A stretch of DNA of 11,445 nucleotides from Pseudomonadota bacterium (GTDB lineage Bacteria > Pseudomonadota > Gammaproteobacteria > Xanthomonadales > Xanthomonadaceae). The notes under the pieces were generated by a model that was given only the letters and a program-made list of their open reading frames with translations, did not search any database and was not told the origin of the DNA. Below are positions 1-8,899 of this stretch, in pieces; the stretch's first letter is position 1, and each line of letters begins with the position of its first letter. Location: positions 1-11,445 of the forward strand of contig JAEXBT010000244.1 in NCBI GenBank assembly GCA_023393895.1, given 5' to 3'. Both the position numbers and the translations under genes were made by a program.

Positions 1-1407
<1,407 letters not shown>

Positions 1408-1411
<4 letters not shown>

Positions 1412-2439
1412 CGGCGCGCCCATCGCGGAAGCAGGAGCGCCAGCAGTGCGAGCACGCCGGCATAAGCGAGCCAGCGCCAGTAGTGCTCGATGCGCGGGCG
1501 GACCGCGCGACCTTCGCGCTCCACGGGCTCCAGCCGGTCGATCTCCGCATAGATGTCGGCCAAGGCCCGCGTGTCCCGCGCACGGAAAAAGCGCCCGCCT
1601 GTAGCTGCGGCGACCTCGCGCAAGGTGTCCTCGTCGATGCCGCTCGGCATCCCAGGTATCGGCAGTTGCATGCCGAACACCTGCATCCGGCCACCGTCGC
1701 CGCCGAAGGCGATGGCATGGATACGGACGTGTTCGGCCTTCGCGAGTTCGGCCGCCTTCTGCGGCGTGAGCGTGCCGGCCGTGTTCTCGCCATCGGTCAG
1801 GAGGATCAGCACGCGATGCTCGACCGGTTGCGCACGCAGGCGCTTGACCGCGAGGCCGATCGCATCGCCGATCGCGGTCTCGCGGCCAGCCATGCCGACT
1901 TCCGCATCGCGCAACTGCTTGCGTACGCTCTCGCGATCCAGCGTCAGCGGCGCGACCGCGTAGGCACGCTGGCCGAACATGATCAGTCCGACACGATCGC
2001 TGGCGCGGCGATCAAGGAAATCCGCCAGCACCGCCTTGGCAGCGGTGAGCCTATCCACCAGGCGCCCGCCGAGTTCCATGTCGGACTCCTCCATGCTGCC
2101 CGACAGGTCCACCGCCAGCATCAGGTCACGACCACTCTGCGGTGGCGCCTGCACAGGCCCGAGCGTCTGCGGACGGGCTGCAGCGATACACAACAGGGCC
2201 CAAGCGGTGAATGCCAGCCACGGAAAACCGCGGCCAGCGACGCGCGCTGCGACGCCCGGCACCACATGCAATCGCGATTCGGCCTCCGGCAGCTTGAGCG
2301 CCGGCACCTGCACATCACGCGCGGGCGGCAGCCACCAGCGGGCCAGCAGCGGCAGTGGCAATGCCGCCAGCATCCATGGCCATGCGAATTGGGCCAGCAG
2401 CGACTCCCAGGCTGCGGCGATCACTTTGCAGCCATCCAT
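1408..2439 (-). CDS. BatA-like von Willebrand factor A membrane protein
   Basis: 343 residues with the BatA layout: an N-terminal membrane helix (about 20-36, FAWPWML onward), a second helix (about 72-88), a vWA domain (about 105-300) and a C-terminal helix (about 322-337) followed by a basic end. The metal-ion-dependent adhesion site is complete: DLSGS at 111-115, Thr188 in GRETAIGDA, and TDGE at 215-218. The vWA domain should sit in the periplasm, anchored on both sides, and probably works with the MoxR ATPase and DUF58 protein encoded upstream. The ATG at 2439 overlaps the DUF4381 gene by 19 bases and has no clear ribosome site. A GTG at 2424 would give a GTGA 4-base overlap, like the ATGA at the downstream junction, and may be the true start, making the protein five residues shorter. 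The family is secure; the molecular function is only broadly known. Confidence 0.88.
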
Positions 2440-2879
2440 TCAAGGAACCGCTGGCGTGCAGCCGTACGCAGCTGTTCGACATCGGCAGGCTCGACATTGG
2501 GCCGGTACACGCCTTCGATGAGCAGGCGGCCTGTCCCTGCCTGGAACAACGGGGTCTTCGCGCCTTCGTCGAGTGCCGTCAGCCACGCTTGGCCATCGAG
2601 CACATCGGCATCGGCGCGATGGCGACGCGCGGCGCGGCGCAGCAGCGCGGAAATCGCCGCGACTTCCGCCTGTGGATCGGACGCGGCCGCCACCGCTTCA
2701 TCGAACATCCTTGCGACCGAGCGCCGATAGCGACGACGACGCGCCAGCCAGAGCCATCCAGCCAGTGCCGCCAGCCCGAACAGCGCGGCAACGATCCACC
2801 AGCCGGGTGCCGGCGGCCACAGTGGCGGGGGCGGCAACTGGTGGATGTCGCGCAGGATGATGTCGGGGGCAGGCTGCAT
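2421..2879 (-). CDS. DUF4381 domain-containing membrane protein
   Basis: 152 residues. The N-terminus carries the family signature LRDIHQLPPPPLWPPAPGWW (9-28), which leads into a single membrane helix (about 27-45) and an arginine-rich stop-transfer segment (RRRRYRR, 47-53). The remainder is a soluble helical domain with conserved-looking GQAWLTALD (96-104) and the C-terminal YRPN element (125-128). Topology is probably N-out with a cytoplasmic C-terminal domain, by the positive-inside rule. The start at 2879 is chosen because the ATG overlaps the DUF58 stop as TGATG and the family motif begins right after it; an in-frame extension upstream has no family character. DUF4381 genes typically sit between DUF58 and vWA genes, as here. 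They are assumed to be part of the MoxR-vWA membrane complex, with no known activity. Confidence 0.85.
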   Translation of the reverse strand: MQPAPDIILRDIHQLPPPPLWPPAPGWWIVAALFGLAALAGWLWLARRRRYRRSVARMFDEAVAAASDPQAEVAAISALLRRAARRHRADADVLDGQAWLTALDEGAKTPLFQAGTGRLLIEGVYRPNVEPADVEQLRTAARQRFLEWMAAK

Positions 2880-3787
2880 CAGGCGACCTCGCGCCGACGC
2901 GGCGCCGGCAGCCAAGAGGCGCTGTCCGCGTCGGTCGACAGTGGGACGGCGCGGATGCCGCGCGCCTCGAGCATCGCGATCGCATCGGCAAGTGGCGTGC
3001 TGAAGTCCCGCGTCCATTGCACCCGCTGGGCGCGGCCGGCGAGGTCCAGCTCGATGCGCGCAGCGTGTGTCGCGAACGGCAGGCGCGCCTCCGGTGGCCG
3101 TTGCTCGAACGGGTCGGTGAGCAGGAGCACGATCACTTCCCCCTGACGGGCAAGACCCGTCCAGCGCGCAACGGGCACCGCCACGACGCTCGCCGGTTCA
3201 GCCAGCACCACCATGCGGCTACCCGGCCGGATCACCCGATGCGCATGATCGAGCGCGAGCGCGAGCCCGCCATCCTCCACCGGCGGCTTGCCGTACCAAC
3301 GACACAGGGCGTCGAGCACGCGCAGCGCCGCTTTCATCCCGGTGCCCGGCGCAACCGGCGGCTCGGAGACGCTGCCGCGCAATGCCGCGATGCGATCGCC
3401 GTCGCGCAACGCCGCCCACGCCGCCAGCGCACCGGCACGCGCGGCCTGCACCGACTTGAAGCGGACACGGGTACCGAAGTACAGCGAGGGCGCGGTGTCG
3501 GCCACAATCAGCGTGAGGCGATCGCGCTCGGCCTGGAACAGCTTGGTATGGGCCCGGCCGGTGCGCGCACTGAGCCGCCAGTCGATGTGGCGCGCGTCAT
3601 CGCCCACCACGTATTCGCGTGATTCGGCGTATTCCATGCCGCGACCGCGCAGCGGCGACGCCGCAATGCCTGACGCCCCATGGCGTCCACGTCGCGCCGC
3701 TTGCCGGCCCTGGACCTGGGCACGCAAGGCGATCAGCGCCGCGAGGGTCGGCGTGGTGGCATCCTCCGGTGCGGGCACGGGCGTCAT
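2879..3787 (-). CDS. DUF58 domain-containing protein (MoxR-associated)
   Basis: 302 residues. The hallmark DUF58 block is clear at about 48-89: RGRGMEYAESREYVVGDD, then RHIDWRLSAR, then TKLFQAERD. It is followed by a vWA-like strand and loop, LIVADTAPSLYFGTR (93-107), in which DTAPS takes the place of a DxSxS metal motif. No membrane helix is evident, so the protein is probably cytoplasmic. The ATG at 3787 lies 7 bases after the MoxR stop, with GGGA just upstream; an in-frame extension further upstream would only be an out-of-frame reading of the MoxR gene. DUF58 proteins are nearly always encoded directly after a MoxR ATPase and are thought to be its partner or substrate adaptor. Membership is secure; the biochemical role is unknown. 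Confidence 0.9.
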   Translation of the reverse strand: MTPVPAPEDATTPTLAALIALRAQVQGRQAARRGRHGASGIAASPLRGRGMEYAESREYVVGDDARHIDWRLSARTGRAHTKLFQAERDRLTLIVADTAPSLYFGTRVRFKSVQAARAGALAAWAALRDGDRIAALRGSVSEPPVAPGTGMKAALRVLDALCRWYGKPPVEDGGLALALDHAHRVIRPGSRMVVLAEPASVVAVPVARWTGLARQGEVIVLLLTDPFEQRPPEARLPFATHAARIELDLAGRAQRVQWTRDFSTPLADAIAMLEARGIRAVPLSTDADSASWLPAPRRREVA

Positions 3788-3794
3788 TCCCGAC

Positions 3795-4820
3795 TCAGGG
3801 ATGGGGTACGAGGGCCAACACCGCCTGCACCAGGCGCTCGCCGTCCCAGCCTTCCGCGCTGGCCTCGAAGCTCGGCAGCACGCGATGGCGCAAGACGTCC
3901 GGCGCGACCGCCCGGATGTCTTCCGGCGTGACGAAGTCGCGACCCGAGAGCCAAGCGCGGGCACGGGCGCAGCGCTCCAGTGCGATCGAGCCACGCGGAC
4001 TCGCGCCCCAGGCAATGCGCCGGGCCAGTTGCGGGTCATAGCGGGCGGCGTCGCGGGTGGCCAGCACGATCTCCACCAGATAGCGCTCCAGCGCAGGCGC
4101 AATGTGTAGGCCGAGCACCGCCCGCCGCGCGGCGATCACATCCTCCTGCGAGATCCGCGCGTGTCCGCTGCGCGCACGCCCTTCGTTGTCGGCCATCGCC
4201 TGCTCGCGCGCAAGACGCAGGATGCCGGTCTCGCTGTCCGCATCCGGATAACCGATGCGCACGTACATCAGGAAGCGGTCAAGCTGCGCCTCGGGCAGCG
4301 GGAAGGTTCCCTCCTGTTCGATCGGGTTCTGCGTGGCCATGACCAGGAACAGCTGCGGCAATGGATACGACCGGCGACCGACGGTCACCTGTCGCTCCGC
4401 CATCGCCTCCAACAGCGCGGATTGCACCTTGGCAGGCGCGCGGTTGATCTCGTCGGCCAGCAGCAGCGAATGGAACACCGGGCCGGGCTGGAACTCGAAC
4501 CGCGACTCCTGTGCCCGCCAGATCTCGGTGCCGGTGAGGTCGGCGGGCAACAGATCCGGGGTGAACTGGATGCGCGCGAACTCGGCCTCGATCCGCGCGG
4601 CGAGCGCCCGGATCGCGGTGGTCTTGGCCAGACCGGGCGCGCCTTCGACCAGCAGGTGACCATCTGCGAGCAGTGCGATCAGCAGGCGCTCCACCAGCAG
4701 GGCCTGGCCGATGATTTCCTCGGAAAGCGCGGCCTGCAAGGCCTTGAATGCCTCATGCAGGCGACCGGATCCCTCGGAAGGCGCGGACGGCAGGGGCGGC
4801 GGGTTGGCGGATGCTTCCAT
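3795..4820 (-). CDS. MoxR family AAA+ ATPase
   Basis: 341 residues, the usual MoxR length. AAA+ elements appear in order: Walker A GAPGLAKT (60-67, the family's Ala-for-Gly form with Lys66 and Thr67), Walker B LLLADEINRA (119-128, Asp123 and Glu124), sensor 1 in MATQNP (161-166, Asn165), FPLPEAQLDRF (173-183) with a candidate arginine finger Arg182, and sensor 2 in GASPRGS (272-278, Arg276). The lid domain fills about 225-341. MoxR ATPases are thought to act as chaperones that mature or activate protein complexes together with vWA partners, here encoded just downstream. The ATG at 4820 is preferred over an in-frame TTG at 4877, because the added residues are unlike MoxR; neither has a clear Shine-Dalgarno sequence. 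It is the first gene of its operon, 149 bases after pilQ. Confidence 0.93.
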   Translation of the reverse strand: MEASANPPPLPSAPSEGSGRLHEAFKALQAALSEEIIGQALLVERLLIALLADGHLLVEGAPGLAKTTAIRALAARIEAEFARIQFTPDLLPADLTGTEIWRAQESRFEFQPGPVFHSLLLADEINRAPAKVQSALLEAMAERQVTVGRRSYPLPQLFLVMATQNPIEQEGTFPLPEAQLDRFLMYVRIGYPDADSETGILRLAREQAMADNEGRARSGHARISQEDVIAARRAVLGLHIAPALERYLVEIVLATRDAARYDPQLARRIAWGASPRGSIALERCARARAWLSGRDFVTPEDIRAVAPDVLRHRVLPSFEASAEGWDGERLVQAVLALVPHP

Positions 4821-4890
4821 GGGGAGCCGATCTGGGGGGCAACGGCCATCTGACCATCGCCGGCCTGCTTGGTTCAACCCGCTCGCGCCG

Positions 4891-4920
4891 CGCGTTCAGC
4901 GACAGCGGCGCTTGAACGCG
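4891..4920. repeat. 8-bp perfect inverted repeat upstream of the MoxR operon
   Basis: CGCGTTCA (4891-4898) is matched by TGAACGCG (4913-4920). Inside, GCG (4899-4901) can pair with CGC (4909-4911) if T4912 bulges, leaving a 7-base loop. It lies two bases beyond the pilQ terminator hairpin and about 70 bases before the MoxR start. There is no T-run beside it on the - strand. It could be a second arm of transcript 3'-end processing or an operator for the MoxR operon; the sequence does not decide between them. Confidence 0.6.
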
Positions 4921-4942
4921 AAACGGGGCCCGAAGGCCCCGT
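4921..4942 (-). terminator. Rho-independent-type terminator after pilQ
   Basis: Read on the - strand, ACGGGGCC - TTCG - GGCCCCGT forms a perfect 8-bp GC-rich stem closed by the very stable UUCG tetraloop, and it ends in TTT before CGCGTTC. It lies 28 bases after the pilQ stop. The U-tract is short, so termination may be partial and the MoxR operon could receive read-through from pil transcription. The other bases between 4821 and 4969 show no convincing promoter: a TTGAAC at 4872-4877 (- strand) has no acceptable -10 partner. Confidence 0.75.
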
Positions 4943-4969
4943 CCTGTCCACGATCGACTCGCGAAGGAA

Positions 4970-6862
4970 TCAGTGGACGCGCTGCTGCACGCGCAGGATC
5001 TTCGGGGTCATGAAGATCAGCAACTCCAGCTTGTCCGTGCTGCGTGCGCGGTTCTTGAAGAAGTGGCCCACGATCGGCAGGTCGGCCAGGAACGGCACCT
5101 TGCGGATCTGGTCGCGCTCGCTGAATTCGTAGACGCCGCCCACCACCACGGTCTGGCCGTTGTCGATCAGGGCCGCGGTGTCGATCTGGCGCTTGGCGAT
5201 GATCGGCACCTGCCCGATCGAGGTGTTGAGCCAGCTTTCCAGCTCGTTCTTGCTCACCTTCATGTTGAGGAAGACGCGGTCGTCGTTGGTGATGGTCGGG
5301 GTGATCCGCAACTCAAGCAGCACGTCCTTGAACGCCACGGTCGGCTGCAGCACGCCACCGGTACCCGCGGTCACCGTCACATAGCCGATCTCGCGGCCTT
5401 GCTGGATCACAGACTCGCGCTGGTTGGTGGTGAGGATGCGCGGATTGGAAATGACCTCACCACGCTGCTGCTCCTGCATCGCCGAAAGCTCGACATCCAG
5501 CGAAAAGTTCGCGCCCAGCAGGGTGTAGGCCAGCCCCGCGGCATTGATGCCACTCACCGGCCTGGCCGGCAGATTGAATACCAGCCCGCTCGGGACCGTG
5601 GTATTGCCGTTGTTCACGATATCCGCGTTGTTCTCCAGGTTTCCGCTGATCGCCTGCCGGCCGTTTCGGCCGGTGCGCAGGCCCGCCACGCCGAAACGGG
5701 CACCAAGGTCACGCGCGAAGGACTCGGTGGCGATGACGATGCGGGCCTCAATCACCACCTGGTCCACCGGGCGGTCGATCTCGTTGATCAGGGCGCGCAT
5801 CGCCTCGACCTTCTTCGGGATGTCGCTGATCATCAGGGTGTTGGTGCGTTCGTCCGCGACGATGCGGCCGCGCGGCGACAGGAAGCCGTTCTCCTGATTG
5901 CCCTGGCCCTGGCCCTGGCCCTGGTTGTTGGCACCCTGGTTACCGCTGCCGATCCCCTTGGCCTCGGTGAGCGCCTTGTAGATCGCCATGGCGTTGTGAT
6001 AGTTGATCCGGAAGTACTCCGTGACCATCTCCTGGCGGTTCTCCAGGTTGATGCGGGCCTCTTCCTTGTCCTGCTCGAACTTGGCGATCTCCGCCTGCGG
6101 AGCCACCCAGATCACGCTGCCACTGCGACGCTTGTCCAGACCCTTGGCCTGCAGGATGATGTCGAGCGCCTGGTCCCAGGGCACGTTGACCAGCCGGAGG
6201 GTCACGTTGCCGGCCACCGTGTCGGAGGCGACGATGTTGAGGCCGGATTCCTCGGCGATCAGCTGCAGGACGGTGCGTACCGGCACGTCCTGAAAGTTGA
6301 AGTTGACCGGACGGCCGCGATAGACCGGGCGCGCGGCACCTGCCGCCACCACCTGCGCACTGCTGGCGATGGTCGAGGACAGCCCGCCCTGCGCCAACTG
6401 CTTGGCGCGCGGGAGAATCTCGACGATGTATTCGCGGCCGCGCTGGTAGGCCATCGATTCGAAGGCGCCATCAGTCGCCAGGACGATCTGCCCGCCGGCC
6501 GCACCGTTGCGGGAATCGATGTTGCGCACCGGGGTGGCGAAGTCGGCCACGTTCAGGCTGCGCGCCAGCGACGCCGGGATGCCGGCGCGACCGAGGTCGA
6601 CCACCACGGTTTCACCCTGGTTGCGCAGGTCGGGCGTGGCCCCGTCATGGCTGAAGCTCACAGTGAGCTTGCCGGCACCGCCTTCACCGCGCTTGAAGTC
6701 GATATTGGTGACCTGTGCCGGCGCCTGCACGGTTGAACCCTGCGGAACCGGGGCACTCTGCGGCGCCGCGTGTGCCGTGGCGATGGCAAGGCCACACAGC
6801 ACGCCCGCAATCAGCACCGGGCGGCGAATGGTGGAAGACTGCATGCGGATACCCCTCATCAT
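4970..6862 (-). CDS. pilQ: Type IV pilus secretin PilQ
   Basis: 630 residues. PilQ forms the outer-membrane ring through which the pilus passes. In order: signal peptide (hydrophobic core about 16-30, likely cleavage after AHA near 32); one AMIN domain that could bind peptidoglycan (about 48-150); the secretin/TonB N-terminal (STN) domain (about 185-240, PVNFNFQDVPVRTVLQLIAE); a NolW domain (about 283-365) carrying a Gly/Gln/Asn insert (306-326); and the secretin core (about 385-620) with VISNPRILTTN (470-480), VPIIAKRQ (552-559) and the C-terminal VPFLADLPIVGHFF (589-602) and LLIFMTPKI (614-622). The chosen ATG overlaps the pilP stop as ATGA and has GGAG five bases upstream. A second ATG at 6844, with AGGGG seven bases before it, would be six residues shorter and keep the signal peptide. 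Last gene of the pil operon. Confidence 0.97.
   Translation of the reverse strand: MMRGIRMQSSTIRRPVLIAGVLCGLAIATAHAAPQSAPVPQGSTVQAPAQVTNIDFKRGEGGAGKLTVSFSHDGATPDLRNQGETVVVDLGRAGIPASLARSLNVADFATPVRNIDSRNGAAGGQIVLATDGAFESMAYQRGREYIVEILPRAKQLAQGGLSSTIASSAQVVAAGAARPVYRGRPVNFNFQDVPVRTVLQLIAEESGLNIVASDTVAGNVTLRLVNVPWDQALDIILQAKGLDKRRSGSVIWVAPQAEIAKFEQDKEEARINLENRQEMVTEYFRINYHNAMAIYKALTEAKGIGSGNQGANNQGQGQGQGNQENGFLSPRGRIVADERTNTLMISDIPKKVEAMRALINEIDRPVDQVVIEARIVIATESFARDLGARFGVAGLRTGRNGRQAISGNLENNADIVNNGNTTVPSGLVFNLPARPVSGINAAGLAYTLLGANFSLDVELSAMQEQQRGEVISNPRILTTNQRESVIQQGREIGYVTVTAGTGGVLQPTVAFKDVLLELRITPTITNDDRVFLNMKVSKNELESWLNTSIGQVPIIAKRQIDTAALIDNGQTVVVGGVYEFSERDQIRKVPFLADLPIVGHFFKNRARSTDKLELLIFMTPKILRVQQRVH
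5901..5924 (-). repeat. Hexanucleotide repeat, four CCCTGG units, inside pilQ
   Basis: Four exact tandem copies of CCCTGG on the + strand, with a fifth copy at 5934-5939 after a 9-base break. On the coding strand this gives alternating Gly-Gln codons in the NolW insert of PilQ (around residues 314-321). Because the unit is six bases, gain or loss of copies would keep the reading frame. Confidence 0.85.
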
Positions 6863-7395
6863 TGATTCTCCAGCGTGATCGAGGCCGGGCGTTCCAGCCA
6901 TCCACCGGCGCCGTCGGCAACCAGTTCGATCAGTTCAATCCTGTCCTCGCGGACCGCGACCACCCGGCCGTCGCTCTGGCCCAGATAGCTGCCGGGCCGT
7001 ACGCGGTAAGTGACCTTGTCCGGCGCCATCACCAGCGCCACGATTCCACGGCCCGAGCCGAGCGTGCCGACCATGTCGAGCGCGTCAAGCGGGAACATCT
7101 CCAGCGGCTGGCGGCGGCGATCCGAGTTCGGACGCAGTCCGCCACTGGTGTCCTGCACGGCCTGCGCATCGAAGGGGTCGCGGAAACCGCGTCCATCGAA
7201 CTGGAAGGACTCGAAGGGCTTGATCGCCGGAATGGGCTTCAGCGGCGGTGCGGGTCGCGCCCGCACTTCAGCGACCCAATCGACCAGATTGGGTGCAGTA
7301 CCCGGCGTATCGGTGATGGTACGCGTGCACGCCGCTGCTGACAGCATCACCATCACTGCGAGTGCGCCCCGGCGCGACACCTTGATCATCTTCAT
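6859..7395 (-). CDS. pilP: Type IV pilus inner-membrane lipoprotein PilP
   Basis: 178 residues. A lipoprotein signal peptide (basic MKMIKVSRRG, hydrophobic core, then LSAAAC) places the lipidated Cys at 23. An extended Pro-rich linker (about 35-65) holds the RDPF motif (72-75). The folded PilP beta-domain follows (about 97-170) with PLEMFPLDALDMVGTL (97-112), GSYLGQSDGR (135-144) and a GGWLERP end (164-170), all typical of the family. PilP binds the PilN/PilO pair through its linker region and the STN/N0 region of PilQ through its beta-domain, joining inner and outer membrane parts of the pilus machine. The start overlaps the pilO stop as ATGA, and the stop overlaps the pilQ start in the same way, so translation is probably coupled. 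Confidence 0.95.
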   Translation of the reverse strand: MKMIKVSRRGALAVMVMLSAAACTRTITDTPGTAPNLVDWVAEVRARPAPPLKPIPAIKPFESFQFDGRGFRDPFDAQAVQDTSGGLRPNSDRRRQPLEMFPLDALDMVGTLGSGRGIVALVMAPDKVTYRVRPGSYLGQSDGRVVAVREDRIELIELVADGAGGWLERPASITLENQ

Positions 7396-8090
7396 GGGGT
7401 GGCCTCCGGCTTGGGCTTCGCCTTGCCACGCTTTGCCTTGGCCGCCTCGGCGGCTTTGGCCTTGGCGGCTTCGGCTGCGGCATCGAGCGACTGCTTGTCC
7501 TGCGGATCGTTCTCGTCCAGATAGCGGTACGTCCGAACGGTGCCTTCCATCACGAGGTTGCCGGAACGGTCACGCGGAGTCAGCGCGATGTTGTGCATCG
7601 TCATGATCACCACGCGCGGCAACGAGGCCACGCCACTCATGAAGGCGCCGAACTGGTGGTAGTTGCCGACCATGCGGATCTGGATCGGCTGCTCGGCATA
7701 GAACTCCTGCGGCTGCTCCGGCTGCGGCTGGAACAGTTCGTTGCGGATGCCCGACGCCAGCGCCGTCTGCGAAATGTCGACGATGAGGTTGGGCATCTCG
7801 GTCTTGCTGGGCAACTGCCGCAGCATCTGCTGCAGTTCCTGCTCCATCTGGGCCAGCTGTTGCTTGAGCGGCTCCAGGTTGGCCGCCTGGCCCTGCTTCT
7901 CCTCGAAGGTGCGCCGCAACGTGGACTCCTGCGCCTCCAGCTTGGTCAGCTCTTCCTTCTTGCCACGGAAAAGCAGCAGGTAGGCCAGCAACAGGATGAA
8001 CACCGCGACCACGCCGGCCGCCACCATCTGCATGTTCCGCGGCCAGCTGCCGATGTTGTTGATGTCGAGCTTCTTGCGCGGCGCACTCAT
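7392..8090 (-). CDS. pilO: Type IV pilus alignment protein PilO
   Basis: 232 residues. A short cytoplasmic N-terminus leads to one membrane helix (about 22-41), then a periplasmic coiled coil (about 44-92, rich in E, Q, K and L), then the ferredoxin-like core (about 98-192: LIVDISQTALASGI, EQPIQIRMVGNYHQFGAFMS, EGTVRTYRYL). The protein ends in an Ala/Lys-rich tail (201-232, repeated KAKAAEAA-type segments) that is not part of the core fold. PilO pairs with PilN through matching coiled coils and ferredoxin-like domains. The ATG at 8090 makes a TGATG overlap with the pilN stop; a GTG one codon upstream (8093) would give GTGA instead, and the sequence does not separate the two. Confidence 0.95.
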   Translation of the reverse strand: MSAPRKKLDINNIGSWPRNMQMVAAGVVAVFILLLAYLLLFRGKKEELTKLEAQESTLRRTFEEKQGQAANLEPLKQQLAQMEQELQQMLRQLPSKTEMPNLIVDISQTALASGIRNELFQPQPEQPQEFYAEQPIQIRMVGNYHQFGAFMSGVASLPRVVIMTMHNIALTPRDRSGNLVMEGTVRTYRYLDENDPQDKQSLDAAAEAAKAKAAEAAKAKRGKAKPKPEATP

Positions 8091-8899
8091 CACTGCAACT
8101 CCTGCTGCGAGGGCGGGGGTGTGCCTGGACTGGCAGCCTGGGGTTGTACCGGTGTCGCCGGCGTCGGCGTCGGCGCTGGCTGGCTTCCCTGGGGCGCGAC
8201 GGGTGCTTCCGCCGGCGCTACCGGAGCCGGAACGATGGCCGCAGGTGCCTGGATCGGGATCGGGTCCGGCGTGGGCGGCGCGTTCGGATCGCGCGGCTCG
8301 TTCGGATTGGCCAGGGTCACCGTCATCGTGAACATGTACGGCAGCACAGCAGCGGCGTTGCCGGCTGACGTGTCGGCACCCTGAGCCGCGCCGCCCTGGG
8401 TCGTCGACTGCGGCTGGCTGGCCTCGATGACGGTCACCTGCGGGCTCTTCATCCAGCCCGCGTTTTCAAGGTTGCGCATGTAGCTGGCGACACGCGCGTT
8501 GGACTGCGCGCGGCCCTCGAGCGTCATCCGCTCGCCTTCCTGTTTCAGGCCGGTCAGGACAAGGCCATCTGGCACGGTGCGCATCAGGGCATCGAACAGG
8601 TGGACCATCTTGTAGCGATCACCCTGCAGCTTCTCGATCACTTCCTTGCGCGCCAGGAGCGCGGCGTGCTTGGCTTCGAGTTCCTCGATGTCCTTGATCT
8701 GCGCCTCGACCTTCTTGATCTCGCCCTCCAGGAAGGCGTTGCGATCCTGCTGGCCGGACACCTGGCCGTTGAGGTAGCTCCAGATCAGCAACGAGGCGAG
8801 CACGCCCGCACCGACCGCGCCACCCATCAGCATGTAGAACTGCTGCTGGCGCTGCTTGCGACGCTCCTCGCGCCACGGAAGGAGGTTGATCCGGACCAT
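8090..8899 (-). CDS. pilN: Type IV pilus alignment protein PilN, with long Pro/Ala-rich tail
   Basis: 269 residues. The N-terminus carries RINLLPWREERR (3-14), the conserved PilN peptide that sits in a groove of PilM. A membrane helix follows (about 24-43), then a coiled coil (about 55-92, FLEGEIKKVEAQIKDIEELE) and a ferredoxin-like core (about 98-197, including VPDGLVLTGLKQEGERMTLE). From about 200 to the end there is a tail dominated by Pro, Ala, Thr and Gln, presumably disordered in the periplasm. PilN of Pseudomonas, about 200 residues as I recall, lacks such a tail. The start is set by the TGATG overlap with pilM and by the INLLPW motif; an in-frame extension upstream only reads the pilM gene in another frame. 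The PilN-PilO heterodimer bridges PilM and PilP. Confidence 0.95.
   Translation of the reverse strand: MVRINLLPWREERRKQRQQQFYMLMGGAVGAGVLASLLIWSYLNGQVSGQQDRNAFLEGEIKKVEAQIKDIEELEAKHAALLARKEVIEKLQGDRYKMVHLFDALMRTVPDGLVLTGLKQEGERMTLEGRAQSNARVASYMRNLENAGWMKSPQVTVIEASQPQSTTQGGAAQGADTSAGNAAAVLPYMFTMTVTLANPNEPRDPNAPPTPDPIPIQAPAAIVPAPVAPAEAPVAPQGSQPAPTPTPATPVQPQAASPGTPPPSQQELQ

Noticed and set aside
2880..3017. An upstream extension of the DUF4381 gene to 3017
   Set aside because: The added residues are an out-of-frame reading of the DUF58 end, and the family motif begins right after the ATG at 2879.
4821..4877. A longer MoxR start at the TTG at 4877
   Set aside because: The 19 extra residues have no MoxR character, TTG is rare, and no ribosome site supports it.
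4849..4877. A sigma-70 promoter for the MoxR operon based on TTGAAC
   Set aside because: The hexamer 17 bases downstream (GTCAGA) barely matches a -10 element.
4973..6736. A 587-codon open frame on the + strand opposite pilQ
   Set aside because: It mirrors pilQ in high-GC DNA, where antisense stops are rare. The translation has no domain character, and PilQ on the other strand is beyond doubt.
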